Source: Blattamonas nauphoetae (taxonomy: Eukaryota; Preaxostyla; Oxymonadida). Taken from it: 64,000 nt of DNA. The stretch lies in contig JARBJD010000138.1 in NCBI GenBank assembly GCA_033064195.1, positions 62,001-126,000 of the forward strand, read 5' to 3'. The notes below the pieces were generated by a model. It saw only the letters and a program-made list of their open reading frames with translations, was not told the origin of the DNA and searched no databases. Positions 44,399 to 54,931 of this stretch are shown one piece after another. The translations under genes and the position numbers were made by a program. Position 1 is the first letter of the stretch; every line of letters begins with the position of its first letter.

Positions 44399-44933
44399 GA
44401 GTATTTCATTCCATGTTCAACACAACCTGATGAGGGTTGATTATTTCAACCAAAATCGTCGATGTGATATCGGTTCCATCCCATCTTCTTGTGAACTCGT
44501 GGCCGATCATACTGGTCTGTTTATCTCTGAACCGCATCATTTTCAGGATGATCCTGAGAATTATATCTAAGAAAACAATAAAACAGGACACATCTGGACG
44601 TCAAATTATGATCGGCTTGGCTGTTGAGGAAATTGTTGGGTGTCGATTGCACATTCATGATGTTCTGCTATACGTTGCAGTGTCGGAAAGAAAAAATGCC
44701 GCGTTTTCAGTTGAATATGACCTTGATGGTTTTCTGGAATTTATTTCTGAGAGACATGAGTATTGTTTGAAAAATTGAGAGAATGGAGAAAAAGTCAAAA
44801 ATAACTTCGTAGATAACATATTGAGAGATATCCTTGATTGATGATCAGTGGAGACAGGTTGCTGACGCAAAACACGATGCACCGGAGGGAGAGAATGACG
44901 TGATATTCAGGTGTTGGAAACTAGATTCTCATT

Positions 44934-46094
44934 TTGGGCCAGATCGGGATGGTCAAACATCAAAAACGAATCCAAAATCGCACTCACATTCTCAGCAGCT
45001 ACAGAAGAGGCCTCACAACAAAACAATGCCTTGAAGAAGGGAGAACTCTCTTCGGTCCTTCCGGACCGAAACGGAGGAACATTCAGTTACTTTACAAACA
45101 ATTTCGACGAGGAAACGTAAATATTGACGTGAAATCTCCTCCAGGCAGACCACGAAACATGCCGCTTCGTCAGAGACTTCGAGAAGTTATGGAAACGAAC
45201 AAAAGAAGCTCACTCAAAAGAATTGCATCAACTGCTGAGTGCGATCGTAAAACGGCAAAGAAGATACTGAATAAGGAGCTTGGTTTTCGCTGGCGGAGGG
45301 TGAAAAAAATTCCACATACCCTTACTCCGCAAAACAAAGTCGACAGAGTCATTTTGGCCAAGAGTCTCCTCAAAAAGCTAAAAAAATGCGATGAAACAGA
45401 CTTTCTCAACGTGTATACCGGAGACGAGAGTTGGTTTTACCTTGACTATGCAACAAGTGGACTTTGGACACAGGAAGGCGATGAAATCCCCCAAATTCAA
45501 TCGAAATCTCATTACCAAACAAAGTTCATGATTACTATCTTTTTTGGCGTTCTGTATACTCCTGTTCTCGATATCCTACCGCAAAACGCGACAATTGACG
45601 CTGCATATTTCCGAGATAGGATTCTTCGACCGATGGACCAATAATTACGCAGTCTCGATTTCTCCGACCCACCATTTCTGATTCATTACGATAATGCGCC
45701 CGCGCACAAAGCCGGGACAGTTAAACAGTACCTAGAAGACAATCGTAATTACATCAACCTTCCACATCCTCCATACTCTCCGGATTTGAGTCCGTGTGAT
45801 TTCGCGCTATTTTCCCAAATTAAGGCCGCACTCAGAGATCAACAACTCCAGAATAGTGATCAATTATACAACGCCATCAACCGATTCATGACAGAGTGGA
45901 CATGGGAGAAGCGGGTAGATGTCTTTGAAAGTTGGATTCGGAGATGTAGACACGTGATTAGAAGAGAGGGCGAATACTACGATAAAGGCCTTTTTTGTTT
46001 CTTTTTTCACAACTTCTCTCTTCCTCAACCCATTAGAACTCGAGCAAACATGGCAACGGGAACATCATGGAGAACCCGAAGATCAAAACGATGA
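44934..46094 (+). pseudogene. mariner transposase with one in-frame stop
   Basis: The N-terminal helix-turn-helix region (ILSSYRRGLTTKQCLEEG...) leads to a GRPR linker and a second HTH (LKRIASTAECDRKTAKKIL). The catalytic core has the first Asp in TGDESWFYLD, the second in YDNAPAH and the third in SPDLSPCDFALF, as in DD34D mariners; the wing motif LPHPPYSPDLSPCD is typical. A single TAA at 45642-45644 lies between the first and second Asp, in otherwise intact frame, so this copy has probably lost activity recently or uses readthrough. It catalyses cut-and-paste transposition at TA. Confidence 0.85.
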
Positions 46095-46175
46095 CTCATC
46101 AGATGATGAAGATTAATGCTGAATGGTGTGCACTTTCTCTTCGTTCGATTGATCTTCAAACAGTTTTTCAAGCAG

Positions 46176-46363
46176 TGCTTTAATCCGTCCAGATTCCAGT
46201 TTATCAATGTCAGAACACTTTTGTCACACCTTCATTTTCTTTTCAGTGGATTTTATTACCCAGCACCTTCTAATTGTGTACAATTTGAGAAAAGTCAAAA
46301 AAACTGATGAATTATGCATTTGGGGAACCTGCCCAGAAACGCAATTTATTATTCGCACCCCTA
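46176..46363. repeat. right inverted terminal repeat of mariner
   Basis: Complement of 44211-44398. Confidence 0.8.
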
Positions 46364-46612
46364 TATGTCCCGAAAAAGAATTATGTCCCATGTCTATTAC
46401 AAAAGTTGAAGGTTTCTATGTGGAAAAAGTGAATCTGAAGAAAACGCCACTGGAAGACATTGATAAAGAATATTCAGTGATCAATTGACCTCTTATTTTC
46501 ACGAAATGACTCAAAGATCTGGTAATTTCGAATGGTTTATGAATGAAGAAATGTTGAGTGATTATTGAAATCCGTTTCTGGGTGAGGTGATCAACTTACA
46601 AGCTTTGGATGA

Positions 46613-49600
46613 TCAGTTTGGTGGAGAACTAGTTCTGCTCTTGAGGGCTCGGTTTGCTGCGGGTTGAATGGAGCGAAGAATATTATCGATCAACACATAG
46701 ACTTGGTTGAGGTTGATCCTGCGAGGGTCTTTGGGGTTCTTAATCTTCGCCATGCGCTCGTTAGTCAGATCTTTGAAATCGAGAAGTGTCTGTTCGTGGT
46801 AGTTCTTGAAGAACTGTTGTGTGCCAGCGTTCAGAATGACATCGATCGTTGTGGCCAGCTGTTCAACAAGTGGTCGTTCATCCTTAAGTTCGGGCTCGAT
46901 GATTTGATAGAAAGCAGTGAGGAGGTTTGATCGAATATTGTCAGTCGTGAAACCATCGCTCTTGATCGCAACTTCGAAGCCGTTCTTTGCGATGCTCGAA
47001 GACAGAAGCTCGAACCAGCGAGTCAGAAGGTCGAGTTCATTGGGTGGTGATCCAGTGTTGAGAAGTGTATTCAAACGTGTTTCGCCTTTCGGTGTTGATT
47101 TACACATCATCAAAAGACGTGAAAGAGAGATGACAGATGTGTCGTGAAGCAGGTGCGGATAGGCAGACACAAGAAGCTCAATGCCGATTGATGGGTGCTC
47201 GTTGAGGTTGTCCAAACCTTCTGAATTGACAAGAGAAATGAGAGTGTCGAAAATTGTTGAACAATCTTCCGTATCTTTCTTTCCGATCTGCTTTTCATCC
47301 ATGAGCACTTGGGAGATGAATTTGATCACATATTCTGTGATGTCATTTGGTTTCAGAGAAGTGTTGAGGGAGAGCGCCATCACTTCACGCGAGATGCGAG
47401 TTAGGAACAGGATCCACAGAGCATCTGCAAGGCTTCTCTGTCGCATCACACCAAAATCAACGTTGCCGTTGGCAGAATGGAGTGACATGGGCAGACTCTC
47501 GTGGTCAGCGAGATCCTCATCAACAACAAACACGAAGAGAGGCGTTGTCGATGTCTCCGCTGTTCTCAGAATTGTCGATCCCACCATTGGTCGAGCTTTG
47601 CTTTCTGCTTCTTTCTTCGATGGCGAAGAATCGATTTGTTCCTTGTTGGGTTCATCCAGAGGAGGCGAGAGTGAGAGATGCTCTTTCGTGAAGCGCTTTG
47701 GCAGAAGATCGGTCAACGATTCGTAGATTTGCTTCATTTCTTCTCTGAGTTCCCCTTCTTTGTATCCCGTGCTGAACGGAATCGGGAAGTGGTGAGCTTT
47801 TGTCTTCCTGTCGACAATTATCTGGGGTTTGTCAGTCGATGGTGGTAGGATATCATTCCCAGCTTTAACAAACACGAGAGTCGGCTGTTGTCCGATTGCC
47901 TCGATAGATTCGATCTCTTCGATGGCTGGTTGGATGACACCACGTTGGACGTTGGAGAGTTGAAAGATCCTGGGATAGTCCTGGATCTCGGGGAGGAGTG
48001 AGATAACGGAGGAGGCTTGTTTTTGAGTTAGAATGTTCGACAGGGTTGTCACTTTGTCCTCCAATCCTTTGTATTTCCCGATTGAAGGTTTGATATGTGT
48101 TTTCTGCGATTCGCCGTCGTTTTGGATTTTAAGGCCTTCGAGTTTGTCAGTTGTTTCCTTCACTTCAGAACCGTTGGGTTTGTCCTGTAATTCGTCGTCA
48201 TTTATGATTTCAGGGTCATCGAGTTTTCTCTGGGATATAACTGAGTCCAGGAAATCTTTGATCTTCTGAATCTGAGTGAGAAGGACTTCGTTATCACCAC
48301 TACGGTTCAGATCATATGTTGTGAAAGAAGTTGTGACAGGGATGAATGGATCGGCAAACAGGCGATGGATGAAGGTGGTGAAAAACGACAACGAGTCCTC
48401 TTGTTGAATGTCTGATGAGAAGAGCGACGGATCAATCACAACTCGACGCGGGTGCCATCGAATGAGTGGGGATGGTGTTACGTTTGTTACTTCCTTTCGG
48501 ACATCATCTTGTGTGAGATCGCACAGAGATGGTATCGAATTCGAAAAGCCGTACTTTGCTAGAATGAACGAATGAAGAGGAATTCGCAGTGTTCTGGATC
48601 GAGGTTGTGAAGAGGAAACGTTTTGGGAGTGCGGTGTCGGAGTTGAAGAGTTGTCCGTTGTTGGGCTGGGAGTGATAGAATGACCAGGGAGGGGAGAGAT
48701 GTTGTCCAGAAGAACAGTTCCACAGTGCAGAATCGCTGACAGGTTGTTTCTCGTTGGAACACGGAAGACGCCATTATCGTATGTGCTCTGGATCACGGAC
48801 AGACATTCCTGTACCGGATTTCTCAGTCGCTTCATCGCATTGTTCGTCATGGCGTGGTAAACAGGGTACAGTCTCTTCTGGATGCAATTTTCTCTGCAGA
48901 GGTCGTCCAACTGTTTGAGTTGCTCGTCACGAATGGATTTTGTCATGGTTGATGTCTGGCCAGTGAGTGATGAGAGAATGTGTTTTATCGATTGAGATTC
49001 GGGTGTCCCAACAATTGACTGAACAAGATTGACAAAACTATGGTCATCCTCACGAGGGTCGGACGTTGTGGGGGGATTCAAGAGTTCGTTCCTTCGACAC
49101 GAGATTGTTGTGCAGAGAACGAAGCTTGAAAAGGTTTTGATTTGGTGCGCCACTGACTTTCCCAAGTCATCGGGAACCATTCCAATTCGAAGAAGTTCTT
49201 GCATCGTTCTGCGAACCATTCGATCCAGCCAATCCTTCGCGTTTTTCTTATCCGCTGTGATTTGAGGGGAAGTGCCTTCACATGTGGATCCATCTGTTGA
49301 TGGTTTCCAAAAGAGGTCGTATAATACTTTCCATCGATACGGCAGAATGAAGTTTGAATTCGAGAGTATCTTCTCATCGAGCAGAGATGTCTTCCATGGA
49401 TCGAATGTCTCCGAGAGTGTTGGATATTGTGGGAGATTCGCGAGGAGAGTGTTTGTGATGAAACGTGTAGTTATCGTTGACTGTGACTCAGTTGGGTTCG
49501 ACACGAATGGACGATCGCGATGGCGGAAAATACTCGACATGTGCGTCAGAGTGTTTTTGTCGAACTTCAGGTAAGACGACACTGCGTGGAAGCCCAAAAT

Positions 49601-52600
49601 CCCAGTCAGTGGAGGAAACGTTGGATCTTCCTGTGTTGTGGCATAATTATACATCGCTACAATTCCTTCTGACGGCTCCAAGTGACACATTGCTTGGAAC
49701 AGCAATTGTTGGATGAGTGTGATGCCTTCGTCCACCAGAGAGTGAGATTCTGAGCGTGTCGCTTGAATCACCATGAAGATCGTTTCACTTGTTGCACTAC
49801 TCCCTCTTGATACAATCAGTGAACCAAGCCCTGGTAAATTTCCACCTGTCACTTCCTGAAGATCTTCAGCATAGAAATGTGTCTCTCCTCGACCTGTTTG
49901 GATGAGTGACTTTGGAAATTTCGTGCCATGCACACTTTGGTTCGAGAGGTTTGGGAACGTGAGCATTGGCATTTTAGTGACCTCGGTTGTTTCTGTCTCC
50001 ATTGCTGGATAGTGGCTCCAAAAACGACTCGTTTCGGAGCAGAAGTGCATTTCTGTAAATGATGTTGTTGTGCTGAAACGGATCGGTGTCGGACAATTCA
50101 GAAGGAATGAGATGCAAACAAGTGGTTCCTCCACATATGGTGGTAATTTGAATCCATGGATGGTCTGGTTATTCTTGAATGTGTCGTACCGATCTTGAGT
50201 CATCAGTCTTGCCAAAGCGGAGACCACTTCCGACTGTAAGATGAGCTCCACGAATGGTGACACAGCCACGAAAGGAATCTGTGACTGCATCTGCATGATG
50301 GTGGCTGCGGTTTTCTTAAATATCAGAGAAAAGGCCGATTTCAAAAGTGATGGTCGTTTTTCCTTCGTCCTGTAATTTGGGAGAAGTGGAACCAATGCAG
50401 AAATATCATCCCAAGCAGCGTTCAGAGTTTTTTCGAAGAAGATAAGTGGAGTATTAAACTCCATAATTCGGCTGTGGTTCGAGTCGGCAACTTTTGTCAA
50501 TTCTTCGACATTCTCGTTGTCTAGAACTCCATCCCATAAGAACACCAGTCCTCTGTTGGTTCGAGCATCTGTCGATGTCAGCCAACGAGGCGACGGCCCG
50601 AAGATCGACGCACGAGGCACGTTCAGACGACTGATCGTTTTCTCATCTCCAGATTCGTCAGACGGTTGAGCTTCGTCCAGAGAATGTTCTGTTATCATAG
50701 GTTTTGATTCTTGAGACACAACACCACGAGTTGCTTTCAATAGAAGATCTGTCGATGCCCACAGCAGAAAATGAACACCATACTGTTTGGTCCTGAAGTC
50801 TTTGAATGGCTGGTCAGGATCCTCGCTGTCAAGTTTTATCCGTTCTGTCATTATTGTGACCAGAGAGCGCGTTCGTCTCGTCGTCTGAACTGTATCCTTC
50901 TCGGTTATTACTTTAGGATGTTCTTTCTCCAGGAATTCAGGGAACTTTTCAGGTGTCACTCCGAAGTTCTTCTGCGACAGGAGATTGGTCAAGTTCATGA
51001 AGTCCACGAACGAGCGATGCACAATATCCCCAGGATTCATCTCCTGCAGGAATTCAGTGTAGAATCGTTCCACGCAGGAGTCATCGTCGAAACGAAATCC
51101 ATTCTCCAATTGGAGAAAATATAGCAGGTTCCGAGCGAATAGAGCAATCGTCATTCGTTCCAGACGATCCTGAGATACGGGTGTGAGCTGGAGTGTTCGA
51201 GGGAGTTTAAGAGTTCTCAAAGACTCCAATTTGAAGTCTTTCTTTGTCTTTTCACTGATCGATCCGTCGGGAGCTCGAGATTTCGATGGTCCGAAATGTG
51301 TGGTGAAGATAGTCCAGTCATTTACATAATCAGACTTGGACTCTTCACAATTCTGATTCAGCTGTTGATCAGCGACTCTCAGAAGATGGTCTTCGTTGGA
51401 CTTGTAGACGGTTGTCAGCAGATCTCGGAGTCCTTCGAACTCTTCAAAGATCATGTGTCGAGGGGTGCCTGCGTCGATCAGATACAAAATGGTGTTCATC
51501 ATCGAACGAACAATGGGCAGCCATTTTCGATTTATCACTGTCTTGACTTCTTCCTCCTTCTTGGTTAGTGGACTGTCACTTGAATGGTCAACTGAACTCT
51601 TTGATGGTGGGTGATGGTCGTTGAATTGCGTGATGATTATGTTCAAATTGTTGCGAATGGACAACTGAATTTCTTCCAGTGGCGGTGTCTTCGTTGGGAC
51701 GGGACGAGGAAGGAGCGTTGATGTCGCCTTTTTGATCCAATTATTCAACCCACCATCACTCAGATTTCTGTAATACACATTCATTCGCTCCAGATTCAAG
51801 TCGAGAGCAGGTTGTTCTGGTCGTTCGGACAGACCCTTCAAAATCGAGTGTGGGGTCACAAGAATATTCATATCTCGAGCAATGAAGTAGAAGGCATCCA
51901 TCAAAGACAGAAACGAGAATCGACCCTGAATTCGTTCGATTTCCCTTTTCACTGACCTAAGTCTCATCTCCACAGTGTTGAGTGGTGGAGCCACAAGTGA
52001 GATCAGTGGATTGACAATCGTGATCAGCAGATCACAAGCGATGCGTGCCATCTTTCTTTTGTCGAAAGATAAAAAGGGCAGAGCTGATTTCGGACGGGTT
52101 GTGTTCAGATCGGAGTGTGCTGAGATCGGAGGGGTTGTGTTCAGATCGGATTGAGCTGAGATCGGAGGGTTTGCTTTCATTTGGGAATAGCGGAGATATT
52201 GAATAAGTTCACTCACAATGAAGTCTAACGGGTGTTGGTCGCTTTGGTTGCGCGACTGGGTGAGAAGTTCGCGAAGGTTGTTTCCGATATTGGTGTCCGT
52301 TGTCACTTCCTTTTCATCGGGGAGTACGAAGAGAGACGGTAGAAGCTGTTTGTGCGAATCGTACGAAGGAAGAGTGATCAGCATGTCAATCAAAGTTGTG
52401 AATAGAAGTTTTATCCTTTCCTTGGGCTCCAATCCGATCTGTTTTTTGACCCTCGTCACTTCATCACGCACTTTTTGGCGATTCGCGTCTTCAAAGACGT
52501 CTGAAGCTTCGAAGTGCTTCTTCAGACTCGCAAGTCGTAAAGGGAGAGTGGCGATGTCTTCGGGTGATGGTGAAGTCTGTGGATCAGTCAGTTTCACTTG

Positions 52601-54931
52601 TTCGATCAGGTTAGAGAACTTTTGAATCTCTCCGACGATATCAGGAGGTGGCAGGGTGTATGCCATCGCAGTCGCGAACAGGATGTCCGTTCTCTCTTGT
52701 TCGATTTCTTCCTCATCCTTCTCTTTCTGAAAACCGGCGGCTTTCTCTAGAGTCTTCGGAATCTGAGCATTTACTCCTGTCGGTGCGGCTTCTGCTCCCT
52801 CATTCTGAGTAATTGAAGCTGTTGTTATGGCTTCTGCATTCTGAGCATCCTGGTTTTTTTGATTTGATTGGTTCCATTCAAAGAGCACGAGCTTGTGAAT
52901 TAAACCTTTGATGAAGAATACTTGTTCTTGGCTTCTCCCGGAGGGGATTTCGAGCTGCTCCATCAACCAGTCGACCACCGTGACGATGCGCTCACGTTCA
53001 GGGATCTCCCGCGATTCGAAGAGAAGACCACATAGTGACATGTAGAGGTTGTGTGTTTTTGCATCTTCTTCCTCTTTCCGCTTGGCATCTGTAATGACTG
53101 CACCTTTCTTCCTTTTCCGCTTGGCGTCTTTTTTGACAGGATCATCCTTCCTTTTCTGCTGGGCATCTGAATCGACTGGAGCTTTCAGACTCTTCGGTCC
53201 AAAGCGAGCTTTAATATCAGAACGAAATTGTTCCACAGTGAGAACACTTGGTGTCGGTTCCTCATTAGAGTCAGTGACAGTTGTTGTGGTGACGTCTGTC
53301 TGCAGTGTGATGTGGCCTGGCTGGTTGAAGGGAGGTGGAGTTGGGTTGAATGTGCTGTTCGGAGTTGAGGGTGGAGTTCGTTGGGCTTTTCGTCTCGCTT
53401 TCTTCGATTTCTGTTCCGTGCGAGCTGCATCACCAGAATCAATTGGTTCCGGTGTGACTTGGCCTGCCTGATTGGCGGGTTCTGATGGTTCTGGTTTTGG
53501 AAACAGATATTTCAATGCCTGTATCTGTTCCTGCTTTTTGTTCTGTGTTGTCTTGTCCATAATGTAGTTCCGAAATGTCTTTTCAAAGTCGTTCCATCTG
53601 GTTGATATATCTTTGATGACATCACAAAAAATCAGAAGTAGCATTTTTACGGCTTCTCTGTTTGATGGAATTGGATCCCTTTCAGTTTGGAAGGACAAGT
53701 TCCACGCAAGATCTTCTTTGTGTATCTCGAGGGAGAGGAGGATTCGCTGGTCTTTTGTTCGAAGTTGCATGTCCTCCGGGGAGAGGAGAGCGAACGGGGC
53801 GGTGGGTGTGCACCCAACCATTGCGACGGCATCTTCCGCTAGTGAGAACGTCGGGAGACGAAAGATGTGGCAGAGATGGTTGTTTTGTTCTTCTGCTGGA
53901 ATGGGGAGTCGTTGTGGATCTGGAGAGGTGAAGATGATGTAGAGGTGGTCGGGTTTGATGGTTGCGGGAGGGGGACAATCGTCATGGATGTGGATGAACA
54001 GTTTATCGAGGCGCGATCTGTCGTCACGCAAGTCATTTAAACTGTAGCTTCCATCAGGGTTCTCCGAGTATACGAAATGTTGTGGCTTACCACCCTTGAA
54101 GCCTTTTTCATAATGGAAGTCGAGGGAACGGTGAGACAAGGTGCTCATCAGTATCAGCATGAGTGACGTCTTCCCAATCCCTTGATCTCCAGCAATGTAG
54201 AAAGCTGCACCGGGATGCTCTCTGCGCGATTCTGGAAGGTGGTAGTCGCAGATAAACCTCAACACAGGATAGAGTACGACATTGTAGATAGGACGGAAGA
54301 GGAGCGGGGTTGACAGGACAGTACTATCATTTTTGAGCCAAGTCCTGGAAAACAGGATATGGCCATCATTGAGCAGCAAAAAGTCGGTGATAAACTTGTT
54401 GAGATCATCAAACCATTTTGGTGAGAAGTGTTGTAGGATTGGTTTGATCAAAGAGATGGTTTGAGATTGGGCTGCGATGATGTTGTCATTAGCTTGTTTG
54501 CGCTCTTGTAGCTTTTTTTCTACTTCTGCTTTTTTTCGCTTTTGTTCTTCTTCTTCTTTTCGCTTTCTTTCTTCTTCTTCTTCTTTTCGCTTTCTTTCTT
54601 CTTCTTCTTCTTTTCGCTTTCTTTCTTCTTCTTCTTCTTTTCGCTTTCTTTCTTCTTCTTCTTCTTTTCGCCTTCTTTCTTCTTCTTCTTTTCGCTTTCT
54701 TTCTTCTTGTTCTTTTCGTCTCCTCTTTTCGTCTTTTCTTCGCTTTTTGGCTTGTTCCTTTTCTTCGTCTTCTTTTTCTTTTTGCTGCAGTGCTTGCTTG
54801 GCTCTCTCTGCTTCTTGCAGGGCTTCCATTTCTCTCTTCTTGGCTGCAGCTATTATCTGTCTGGCCTGTTCGAAGTCTTGGAAATCAACATCGCTGTGAG
54901 TAGCATTGGGAGGGGGAGTATCTGCGCTCAT
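46613..54931 (-). CDS. giant P-loop NTPase protein, Crinkler/RHS-like, paralogue 2
   Basis: 2772 residues in one frame, ATG at 54931 (MSADTPPPNAT). It is collinear with giant gene 1 for its whole length, many blocks being nearly identical in sequence. Order: a Glu/Lys/Arg coiled-coil with a 9-residue repeat (residues about 60-140), helical region, P-loop NTPase (Walker A GDQGIGKTS near residue 247; LFIHIHDDC near residue 315), LPTFSLAEDAV motif, Ser/Thr/Pro linker, long helical middle, the IQAT-containing segment near residue 1725, and an unrecognised C-terminus. The main differences from paralogue 1 are the N-terminal charged repeat and several linker insertions. The sequence just after the stop resembles that after giant gene 1, so the duplication covers more than the coding region. 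Biological role unknown. Confidence 0.65.
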   Translation of the reverse strand: MSADTPPPNATHSDVDFQDFEQARQIIAAAKKREMEALQEAERAKQALQQKEKEDEEKEQAKKRRKDEKRRRKEQEERKRKEEEERRRKEEEEERKRKEEEEERKRKEEEEERKRKEEEEERKRKEEEEQKRKKAEVEKKLQERKQANDNIIAAQSQTISLIKPILQHFSPKWFDDLNKFITDFLLLNDGHILFSRTWLKNDSTVLSTPLLFRPIYNVVLYPVLRFICDYHLPESRREHPGAAFYIAGDQGIGKTSLMLILMSTLSHRSLDFHYEKGFKGGKPQHFVYSENPDGSYSLNDLRDDRSRLDKLFIHIHDDCPPPATIKPDHLYIIFTSPDPQRLPIPAEEQNNHLCHIFRLPTFSLAEDAVAMVGCTPTAPFALLSPEDMQLRTKDQRILLSLEIHKEDLAWNLSFQTERDPIPSNREAVKMLLLIFCDVIKDISTRWNDFEKTFRNYIMDKTTQNKKQEQIQALKYLFPKPEPSEPANQAGQVTPEPIDSGDAARTEQKSKKARRKAQRTPPSTPNSTFNPTPPPFNQPGHITLQTDVTTTTVTDSNEEPTPSVLTVEQFRSDIKARFGPKSLKAPVDSDAQQKRKDDPVKKDAKRKRKKGAVITDAKRKEEEDAKTHNLYMSLCGLLFESREIPERERIVTVVDWLMEQLEIPSGRSQEQVFFIKGLIHKLVLFEWNQSNQKNQDAQNAEAITTASITQNEGAEAAPTGVNAQIPKTLEKAAGFQKEKDEEEIEQERTDILFATAMAYTLPPPDIVGEIQKFSNLIEQVKLTDPQTSPSPEDIATLPLRLASLKKHFEASDVFEDANRQKVRDEVTRVKKQIGLEPKERIKLLFTTLIDMLITLPSYDSHKQLLPSLFVLPDEKEVTTDTNIGNNLRELLTQSRNQSDQHPLDFIVSELIQYLRYSQMKANPPISAQSDLNTTPPISAHSDLNTTRPKSALPFLSFDKRKMARIACDLLITIVNPLISLVAPPLNTVEMRLRSVKREIERIQGRFSFLSLMDAFYFIARDMNILVTPHSILKGLSERPEQPALDLNLERMNVYYRNLSDGGLNNWIKKATSTLLPRPVPTKTPPLEEIQLSIRNNLNIIITQFNDHHPPSKSSVDHSSDSPLTKKEEEVKTVINRKWLPIVRSMMNTILYLIDAGTPRHMIFEEFEGLRDLLTTVYKSNEDHLLRVADQQLNQNCEESKSDYVNDWTIFTTHFGPSKSRAPDGSISEKTKKDFKLESLRTLKLPRTLQLTPVSQDRLERMTIALFARNLLYFLQLENGFRFDDDSCVERFYTEFLQEMNPGDIVHRSFVDFMNLTNLLSQKNFGVTPEKFPEFLEKEHPKVITEKDTVQTTRRTRSLVTIMTERIKLDSEDPDQPFKDFRTKQYGVHFLLWASTDLLLKATRGVVSQESKPMITEHSLDEAQPSDESGDEKTISRLNVPRASIFGPSPRWLTSTDARTNRGLVFLWDGVLDNENVEELTKVADSNHSRIMEFNTPLIFFEKTLNAAWDDISALVPLLPNYRTKEKRPSLLKSAFSLIFKKTAATIMQMQSQIPFVAVSPFVELILQSEVVSALARLMTQDRYDTFKNNQTIHGFKLPPYVEEPLVCISFLLNCPTPIRFSTTTSFTEMHFCSETSRFWSHYPAMETETTEVTKMPMLTFPNLSNQSVHGTKFPKSLIQTGRGETHFYAEDLQEVTGGNLPGLGSLIVSRGSSATSETIFMVIQATRSESHSLVDEGITLIQQLLFQAMCHLEPSEGIVAMYNYATTQEDPTFPPLTGILGFHAVSSYLKFDKNTLTHMSSIFRHRDRPFVSNPTESQSTITTRFITNTLLANLPQYPTLSETFDPWKTSLLDEKILSNSNFILPYRWKVLYDLFWKPSTDGSTCEGTSPQITADKKNAKDWLDRMVRRTMQELLRIGMVPDDLGKSVAHQIKTFSSFVLCTTISCRRNELLNPPTTSDPREDDHSFVNLVQSIVGTPESQSIKHILSSLTGQTSTMTKSIRDEQLKQLDDLCRENCIQKRLYPVYHAMTNNAMKRLRNPVQECLSVIQSTYDNGVFRVPTRNNLSAILHCGTVLLDNISPLPGHSITPSPTTDNSSTPTPHSQNVSSSQPRSRTLRIPLHSFILAKYGFSNSIPSLCDLTQDDVRKEVTNVTPSPLIRWHPRRVVIDPSLFSSDIQQEDSLSFFTTFIHRLFADPFIPVTTSFTTYDLNRSGDNEVLLTQIQKIKDFLDSVISQRKLDDPEIINDDELQDKPNGSEVKETTDKLEGLKIQNDGESQKTHIKPSIGKYKGLEDKVTTLSNILTQKQASSVISLLPEIQDYPRIFQLSNVQRGVIQPAIEEIESIEAIGQQPTLVFVKAGNDILPPSTDKPQIIVDRKTKAHHFPIPFSTGYKEGELREEMKQIYESLTDLLPKRFTKEHLSLSPPLDEPNKEQIDSSPSKKEAESKARPMVGSTILRTAETSTTPLFVFVVDEDLADHESLPMSLHSANGNVDFGVMRQRSLADALWILFLTRISREVMALSLNTSLKPNDITEYVIKFISQVLMDEKQIGKKDTEDCSTIFDTLISLVNSEGLDNLNEHPSIGIELLVSAYPHLLHDTSVISLSRLLMMCKSTPKGETRLNTLLNTGSPPNELDLLTRWFELLSSSIAKNGFEVAIKSDGFTTDNIRSNLLTAFYQIIEPELKDERPLVEQLATTIDVILNAGTQQFFKNYHEQTLLDFKDLTNERMAKIKNPKDPRRINLNQVYVLIDNILRSIQPAANRALKSRTSSPPN
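54541..54740. repeat. in-frame minisatellite in giant gene 2
   Basis: About five imperfect 27-bp units of CTTTCTTCTTCTTC type coding ERKRKEEEE on the minus strand. Such repeats change length by slippage in whole codons and lengthen the coiled coil. Confidence 0.75.

Larger units (their letters stand above)
44211..46363 (+). mobile_element. mariner-type DNA transposon, 2.15 kb
   Basis: 188-bp inverted terminal repeats (44211-44398 and 46176-46363), ends starting TAGGGGTGCGAATAATAAAT, flanked by TA (44209-44210 and 46364-46365). It contains a DD34D-type transposase frame. About 535 bp between the left repeat and the transposase holds only short open stretches of unknown meaning. Confidence 0.85.

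Noticed and set aside
33041-54931. Giant genes as Polinton or giant-virus genes
   Set aside because: No capsid, DNA polymerase B, integrase or terminal repeats nearby; the NTPase and linker motifs fit RHS/Crinkler-like proteins better.
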